A stretch of DNA of 10,389 nt from Patescibacteria group bacterium. Lineage in GTDB: Bacteria > Patescibacteriota > Minisyncoccia > Phycocordibacterales > PALSA-1337. The DNA lies in assembly GCA_028864955.1 (NCBI GenBank), contig JAGWLE010000024.1, forward strand, positions 1 to 10,389, given 5' to 3'. Shown here in pieces: positions 6,412-10,389 of this stretch; the stretch's first letter is position 1, and every line of letters begins with the position of its first letter. The translations under genes were made by a program, and so were the position numbers. A model generated the notes under the pieces. It was not told the DNA's origin and searched no databases. It saw only the letters and a list, made by a program, of their open reading frames with translations.

Positions 6412-7889
6412 AAAAAGGCATCGCTCTCGTAAACGTCATCGTCTTTGCCGCCGTGGCCATCACAGTTCTCGTTGGTCTCGTCAACTGGGGCGCGCAAACC
6501 GTTGGAACGATCCGGACGTTGACGCAAAGGGAACAGGCCGACCAGATCGCCGAGGCCGGCATCGAATACTATCGCTGGCATCTGGCGCATTTTCCCACGG
6601 ATTACACGGACGGCACGACCACACCCGGTCCCTATATCCATCCATTTGATGATGCTTACGGCAACCAGATCGGCCAGTACAGCCTGACCATCATCCCGCC
6701 GACGATCGGTTCCACGCTGGTAACCGTCAAATCAACCGGTACGCTGACGGCTTTTCCAACCATTCAGCGCACTATTCAGGCCACTCTCGGCAAGCCGTCT
6801 TTTGCCAAATACGCGTTTGCCGCGAATGATTTCATGCGCTTTGGTTCAGGTACGGTCGTAAATGGCCCGATATATTCAAATGACGGCATCCATTTCGACG
6901 GCGTGGCGCTCAATACGGTCTCGAGCGCGTTGGCCACGACGACCGATCCTGATAACGGCAATGCCCTCGAATGGTCGGTGTTTACCAAATCGGGCACTGC
7001 CGACCCGCAGCCGTATTCGCCGGCCTTCAGTGCTATTCCGCAGCGCACGGACGTTTTCGTGGCCGGTCGCCAGATATCGCAGCCGAACATAAGCTTTTCA
7101 GGCATTACAGCGGATATCAGCACGCTTCAAGGCTTGGCCACAAGTTCGTACAATATACCGGCTTCCGGAGCCAAGGGTTACGAGATCGTCTTTAGCTACA
7201 GTGCGGGCACGACGACGTACAAGCTATACAAAGTAACTGGCTTGGCTTCGCCCAACGGCTGTACCAATGACGCCAATGAAGCAAATTGGGGGGCGTGGTC
7301 GACGACCACGGAGACGGCGTATCCAAATTCGGGCAGTAACACATTTCACCTGCCTGCCAACGGCGTTATTTTCGTGAATGACAATGTCTGGGTAAGCGGT
7401 ACGGTCGGTCACGCGCGTATCACCATCGTCGCCGGCAAATTGCCGCAGCCTGCCACGCCGCCGGACATCATTGTCAATAACAATTTGAAATATACGTATA
7501 AAGACGGCACTGACGTCATCGGACTCATTTCGCAGGGCAATATCAGTGTCGGCCTTTACAGTCTCGACAATCAGGAAATAGACGCCGCCATGGTCGCGCA
7601 AAACGGGCGTATCGGCAGGTTTTACTACAATACGAATTGCCACTCGTCGGGCAATTCGGAGTGGCATCGGACGACGCTTACGATCTATGGCATGATCGCC
7701 ACGTTCATCCGTTACGGTTTTACCTGGACCGGCATAAACAACTACAATTGCGGCGGCACGGCCGGCTGGATAGCCAGCGGTTATTGCACGCGCAATATCA
7801 CCTATGATCCAAACCTTCTCTACGGGCCGCCGCCATCGTTTCCGCTTTCTTCGAGTCAGTACGTGCCATTGCTCTGGCAAGAATTGTGA
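6408..7889 (+). CDS. PilX-like minor pilus protein with DUF4900-like region
   Basis: This 493-residue protein has a prepilin-like start, KKG then IALVN and a hydrophobic helix at about 5-28, followed by an amphipathic EAGIEYYRW block like that after the helix in PilX proteins. The residue at +5 after G4 is Asn (N9), not Glu. A variant +5 residue is known in GspK-type tip subunits. Downstream blocks resemble DUF4900: GTVVNGPIYSNDGIHFDG (within 145-165), NDNVWVSGTVGHARITIVAG (324-343) and VIGLISQGNISV (from 370). The C-terminal part has aromatic-rich segments and four cysteines (in NGCTN, TNCHS, NYNCGG and GYCTR) that could form disulfides outside the cell. The ATG overlaps the preceding TGA by 4 bases, so the two are translationally coupled. 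It is probably a filament-tip or initiation subunit. Confidence 0.75.
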   Translation: MKKGIALVNVIVFAAVAITVLVGLVNWGAQTVGTIRTLTQREQADQIAEAGIEYYRWHLAHFPTDYTDGTTTPGPYIHPFDDAYGNQIGQYSLTIIPPTIGSTLVTVKSTGTLTAFPTIQRTIQATLGKPSFAKYAFAANDFMRFGSGTVVNGPIYSNDGIHFDGVALNTVSSALATTTDPDNGNALEWSVFTKSGTADPQPYSPAFSAIPQRTDVFVAGRQISQPNISFSGITADISTLQGLATSSYNIPASGAKGYEIVFSYSAGTTTYKLYKVTGLASPNGCTNDANEANWGAWSTTTETAYPNSGSNTFHLPANGVIFVNDNVWVSGTVGHARITIVAGKLPQPATPPDIIVNNNLKYTYKDGTDVIGLISQGNISVGLYSLDNQEIDAAMVAQNGRIGRFYYNTNCHSSGNSEWHRTTLTIYGMIATFIRYGFTWTGINNYNCGGTAGWIASGYCTRNITYDPNLLYGPPPSFPLSSSQYVPLLWQEL

Positions 7890-7893
7890 CGCG

Positions 7894-7922
7894 TTTTCAA
7901 ACATGTCAGAACAGGCTACAAT
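7894..7922 (+). promoter_or_regulatory. Candidate tpiA promoter
   Basis: TTTTCA at 7894-7899 (4 of 6 to the -35 consensus), a 17-base spacer and TACAAT at 7917-7922 (5 of 6 to the -10) lie in the 42-base gap after the PilX-like gene. The ATG at 7932 is 9 bases after the -10 box, so the mRNA would have only a few untranslated bases. GGGGAG at 7923-7928 ends only 3 bases before the ATG, too close for a normal Shine-Dalgarno. Confidence 0.5.
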
Positions 7923-7931
7923 GGGGAGATC

Positions 7932-8696
7932 ATGGCCAATAAAATACTGATTGTCGGCAACTGGAAGATGAACCCTCTTGATCCTGAGGCCGCCAAAGCC
8001 ATAGCGCGCAAAACGAGGACGACGGCAGCCGATCTCCGGCGTACCGAGGTTGTGGCTTGTCCGCCGATAGTATTTGCCAGTCTGATCATGCCACGCGATA
8101 AAGCCGTTCATTTTTCTGTCGGCGCCCAGACCGTTTCGATGCATGAGAGCGGCGCTCATACGGGCGAAGTCAGCGCTTTAATGTTGAAAGAACTGGGATT
8201 GACGCACGTTATCGTCGGCCACTCGGAGGAGCGGGCGGCCGGACTCACCGATGAAATGGTTGCCAAACGGATCTTGGCCGTGCTTTCGGCCGGACTCACG
8301 CCGATCCTCTGTGTCGGCGAAGCCGTGCGCGACGACAACGGCTCGTATTTTGATCACGTGAAGATCCAGCTCAAGGCCAGCTTGGCTGGCGTGACGCAAA
8401 AATCCGCCAACGACATTGTCGTGGCGTATGAACCTGTCTGGGCGATCGGCGCTGCCGCCGCTATGCAGCCCGAGCAAATACGTGAGATGGCCATCTTTAT
8501 CAAAAAAGTCTATTCGGATCTCTACGGCAGCGCCGCCGGCCTCAAGGCGGCCGTGCTTTACGGCGGTTCGGTCAACTATACCAATGCCGCGGAGATCGTC
8601 AGCCTCGGCCAAGTCGATGGCCTGCTCGTCGGCCGGGAATCGGTCAATCCGCGGGGTTTTGCCGATCTTCTAAAGTCCGTCGATGCCGTTTCCTAA
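7932..8696 (+). CDS. tpiA: Triosephosphate isomerase
   Basis: This 254-residue enzyme interconverts dihydroxyacetone phosphate and glyceraldehyde 3-phosphate in cytosolic glycolysis. The catalytic residues are all visible: N10 and K12 in GNWKMN, H97 in VGHSE and E167 in YEPVWAIG. The phosphate-binding LYGGSVNYTNA block is also present near the C-terminus, followed by GLLVGRESVNP, where the usual second Gly of VGG is Arg. Two further departures are seen. The HSERR motif reads HSEER with a shortened segment before TDE. The tip of flexible loop 6 after WAIG is a run of four alanines (174-177) and Met, in place of the common TGK sequence. Length is normal. It starts a short unit with pgk, whose start is 9 bases after this stop. 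Confidence 0.95.
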   Translation: MANKILIVGNWKMNPLDPEAAKAIARKTRTTAADLRRTEVVACPPIVFASLIMPRDKAVHFSVGAQTVSMHESGAHTGEVSALMLKELGLTHVIVGHSEERAAGLTDEMVAKRILAVLSAGLTPILCVGEAVRDDNGSYFDHVKIQLKASLAGVTQKSANDIVVAYEPVWAIGAAAAMQPEQIREMAIFIKKVYSDLYGSAAGLKAAVLYGGSVNYTNAAEIVSLGQVDGLLVGRESVNPRGFADLLKSVDAVS

Positions 8697-8705
8697 ATTC
8701 GCAGC

Positions 8706-9836
8706 ATGAAGACTCTCCGCGATATTCAAGTGCTCGAAGGCGTCAATGTCCTGGTACGCGCCGATTTCAACGTACCCGTGCAGAACGGCCTCGTGACTGA
8801 CGGTTTTCGCATAGCCTCAACCTTGCCGACCATAGATTTTCTTCGTCGCAAAGGAGCGCGGATCATCCTCATCAGCCATCTTGAAGCCATCGATGGCGGA
8901 AATGGCACGCTGGCGCCGATAGCCGACCATCTGATCAAACTCGGACAGCCGGTGCGGTTCATCAAAGAGTGGAAATCGGCGCACGAAATCATCGAGCGCC
9001 TCGATAACGGCCACTGCGTTCTTCTTGAAAATGTACGCCTCTTTGAAGGCGAGAAGAAGAACGATCCGGCTTTTGCTGCCGAGCTGGCTTCATTGGCTGA
9101 TATATACATAAATGACGCATTTTCCGTCTCACACCGACAGCACGCCTCCATCGTCGGAGTTCCCAAACTGCTGCCGAGTTATGCCGGCCTGCAGCTCGAA
9201 AAGGAGATAGCCAATCTTTCCCGGGCGTTTGATCCCTCCCATCCGTTTCTCTTCATACTGGGCGGAGCAAAATTTGAGACAAAATTGCCGCTTTTGGAAA
9301 AATTTATGAAGATCGCCGATTTTGTTTTTGTTGGCGGAGCGCTGGCCAATGACTTGTTTAAGAAAAAGGGCTACGAAATCGGCCAGTCGCTGACGTCCAA
9401 AGGAGATATTGATCTCCGTCGGATCGCGGACAGCGCAAAACTGCTCCTGCCAGTGGATGTGATGAATCAGCAGCAGAGCATCAAGGCGGCGGATTCGCTG
9501 GACGCAGCCGACCGTATCATGGACTCCGGTCCCAAGACAGTCGATCTACTGCACGAACGCATCAATCAGGCCAAGTTTATCCTCTGGAACGGGCCGCTCG
9601 GACTCTATGAAGACGGGTACCGCGGTCCGACTCTCGAGCTAGCCAAACTCTTGGCGGCGGCCACACTCCGCGGCGCTCTGACGATCGTCGGCGGCGGCGA
9701 CACGCTGGCCGCTATCGCCGCGCTCGGCATCGAAAAGGACTTTACTTTCATCTCAACAGGCGGCGGCGCCATGCTTGATTTCCTGGCGCAAGGAACGCTG
9801 CCTGGCATAGAAGCTTTAGAATATTCCGTGGATTGA
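8706..9836 (+). CDS. pgk: Phosphoglycerate kinase
   Basis: This 376-residue enzyme transfers phosphate between 1,3-bisphosphoglycerate and ADP to make ATP in glycolysis, and is slightly shorter than the usual 390-400 residues. Motifs in order: RADFNVP (18-24), LENVR (107-111), SHRQHAS (R144), GGAKFETK (186-193), NGPLGLYE (295-302) and GGGDT (329-333), then a STGGGAML block near the end. The canonical HLGRPKG segment of the N-terminal substrate site reads HLEAIDGG (58-65), so the usual Arg of HLGR is absent. The common GGAKVSDK reads GGAKFETK. It lies 9 bases after tpiA without a Shine-Dalgarno, presumably co-transcribed. Its 3' end faces the HIT gene across 31 bases with no convincing terminator. 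Confidence 0.95.
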   Translation: MKTLRDIQVLEGVNVLVRADFNVPVQNGLVTDGFRIASTLPTIDFLRRKGARIILISHLEAIDGGNGTLAPIADHLIKLGQPVRFIKEWKSAHEIIERLDNGHCVLLENVRLFEGEKKNDPAFAAELASLADIYINDAFSVSHRQHASIVGVPKLLPSYAGLQLEKEIANLSRAFDPSHPFLFILGGAKFETKLPLLEKFMKIADFVFVGGALANDLFKKKGYEIGQSLTSKGDIDLRRIADSAKLLLPVDVMNQQQSIKAADSLDAADRIMDSGPKTVDLLHERINQAKFILWNGPLGLYEDGYRGPTLELAKLLAAATLRGALTIVGGGDTLAAIAALGIEKDFTFISTGGGAMLDFLAQGTLPGIEALEYSVD

Positions 9837-9867
9837 ATCGCAGCCGATCATACACGCCGACGATTTT

Positions 9868-10248
9868 CTACCGTTCCGTCGCCAAGGCGACGAGCAGCTT
9901 ATTTTTGTGCGTCTCGAAGTCGGTGGCCTGACCTTCGACCTTGTTATTTGGAAAAACCCAGATATGCGCGTGCGGCACTTCATCGCCCACGACCTTCGAG
10001 AGGATCCAGTCGGTGTCATAGGCCTTGCGCTGGGCCAGAGCCAACTTCTTGGCGACTTCGAAATATGCGCCAACGCGCGGAATATCCCAGACCCAGCGGT
10101 AGTGCTTCTTGGGAATGACCTGAACGTGTCCGGGCGTATGCGGATGGATGTCAAGGAAGGCCATAAACTCCTCGTCCTCGTAAACGATATATGCCGGGAT
10201 TTCCTTGGAGACGATTTTACAGAAGATGCAGTCGCGGTCTTTATTCAT
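9868..10248 (-). CDS. HIT-family (histidine triad) protein, variant triad
   Basis: This 126-residue protein is the size of a small HINT-type nucleotide hydrolase/transferase. It begins with CIFCKIV (C7, C10), the pair that helps bind zinc in some HINT proteins, followed by the conserved LDIHPHTPGHVQVIPKKH block (32-49). The signature motif, normally His-x-His-x-His, reads H93-A-H95-I-W97. The middle His, the nucleophile in characterised HIT enzymes, is kept and the third is Trp. Substrate is unknown; family members typically act on nucleoside phosphoramidates or dinucleoside polyphosphates. It is transcribed from its own promoter with an almost certainly leaderless start, convergent with pgk and divergent from recJ. 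Confidence 0.9.
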   Translation of the reverse strand: MNKDRDCIFCKIVSKEIPAYIVYEDEEFMAFLDIHPHTPGHVQVIPKKHYRWVWDIPRVGAYFEVAKKLALAQRKAYDTDWILSKVVGDEVPHAHIWVFPNNKVEGQATDFETHKNKLLVALATER

Positions 10249-10254
10249 GCACGT

Positions 10255-10283
10255 ATTCTACATGGTACAATCCTTGCTGTGAA
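10255..10283 (-). promoter_or_regulatory. Promoter of the HIT gene
   Basis: Read on the minus strand, TTCACA (10283-10278, 5 of 6 to -35), a 17-base spacer and TAGAAT (10260-10255, 5 of 6 to -10) form a well-spaced sigma70-type promoter. Only 6 bases separate the -10 from the ATG at 10248-10246, so transcription should begin at or next to the start codon. The -35 box overlaps the GTG start of recJ on the other strand. Confidence 0.65.
10263..10271 (+). promoter_or_regulatory. Extended -10 promoter of recJ
   Basis: TGGTACAAT at 10263-10271 is an extended -10 element, the same type as at pilB. No clear -35 is present (best match 3 of 6). Seven bases separate it from the GTG at 10279, predicting a leaderless mRNA. 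It lies inside the spacer of the opposing HIT promoter. Confidence 0.55.
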
Positions 10284-10389
10284 ATACGGCATCAGACGTC
10301 GATTGACGGCTACCGAACGTGAAAAACTCGCACTGCATTCGGATATTTTGGCGCACCTCTTATTTCATCGGGGGATAACTTCAGAGGAG
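10279..10389 (+). CDS. recJ: Probable RecJ single-strand DNA exonuclease, N-terminal 37 residues
   Basis: The open frame starts at GTG 10279 and runs off the window without a stop, so only 37 residues are visible. The start reads MKYGIRRRLTATEREKLAL and continues with HLLFHRGITSEE, which resembles the conserved beginning of RecJ proteins, where an LLxxRGI(x)xxEEA segment precedes the FLNP motif. RecJ degrades single-stranded DNA 5' to 3' in recombination and repair; its DHH catalytic motifs would lie downstream and cannot be checked here. GTG is chosen because the nearby ATG at 10263 hits a stop after six codons and because the -10 box is placed exactly for this start. Confidence 0.65.
   Translation, partial: MKYGIRRRLTATEREKLALHSDILAHLLFHRGITSEE

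Noticed and set aside
7224..8159. 311-codon minus-strand ORF across the PilX-like/tpiA junction
   Set aside because: It is antisense to two clear genes and its translation is Arg-rich and low in recognisable motifs, typical of a shadow frame in moderately GC-rich DNA.
9836..9867. Possible bidirectional terminator between pgk and the HIT gene
   Set aside because: AATCG (9836-9840) and CGATT (9861-9865) pair over only 5 bp with a 20-base loop and short T-runs; not convincing.

Overview
The window reads as a chromosomal segment from a Candidate Phyla Radiation (Patescibacteria) bacterium, most likely Parcubacteria-like. The reasons are the gene styles: a PilB-type ATPase with no zinc-binding cysteines, large prepilin-like proteins carrying carboxypeptidase-regulatory-like folds, a PilX-like protein with DUF4900-like blocks, compact and divergent triosephosphate isomerase and phosphoglycerate kinase, and a RecJ start of the type seen in that group. 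The assignment rests on remembered family resemblance and not on a search. Coding is dense and base composition is moderate (about half G+C by eye).

Layout. Positions 1-199 hold a hairpin, two candidate promoters and a structured leader ahead of an unrecognised 220-residue protein (200-862), the only gene here with a clear Shine-Dalgarno and a long leader. A 134-base gap (863-996) contains GC-rich hairpins followed by six Ts and the promoter of a five-gene type IV pilus/pseudopilus operon: pilB (997-2745), pilC (2763-3989), a large multidomain prepilin-like protein (3993-5762), a second prepilin-like protein (5767-6411) and a PilX-like protein (6408-7889). These are spaced by 17, 3, 4 and -4 bases, so they are almost certainly co-transcribed. 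A new promoter precedes tpiA (7932-8696) and pgk (8706-9836), which encode two glycolytic enzymes. A HIT-family protein is encoded convergently on the minus strand (9868-10248). The last gene, probably recJ, starts at 10279 and runs off the end. The HIT and recJ genes are divergent, only 30 bases apart, and their promoters interlock.

How the parts work together. PilB and PilC are the cytoplasmic motor ATPase and inner-membrane platform of a type IV filament machine. The three following proteins have hydrophobic prepilin-type N-termini and large exported domains, and look like minor or tip subunits that could give the filament its binding specificity. No major pilin, PilT, PilD or PilMNO lies in the window. 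tpiA and pgk form a separate central-metabolism unit.

The strongest signals beyond ordinary annotation are: a repeated promoter arrangement in which a -10 box ends 6-9 bases before the start codon at four separate transcription units (pilB, tpiA, HIT gene, recJ), pointing to leaderless or nearly leaderless mRNAs with internal operon genes lacking Shine-Dalgarno sequences; the interlocked HIT/recJ promoters; a domain apparently nested inside another fold in the large pseudopilin; and non-canonical residues at conserved positions in TIM, PGK and the HIT protein. I see no CRISPR array, insertion sequence, tRNA or rRNA.
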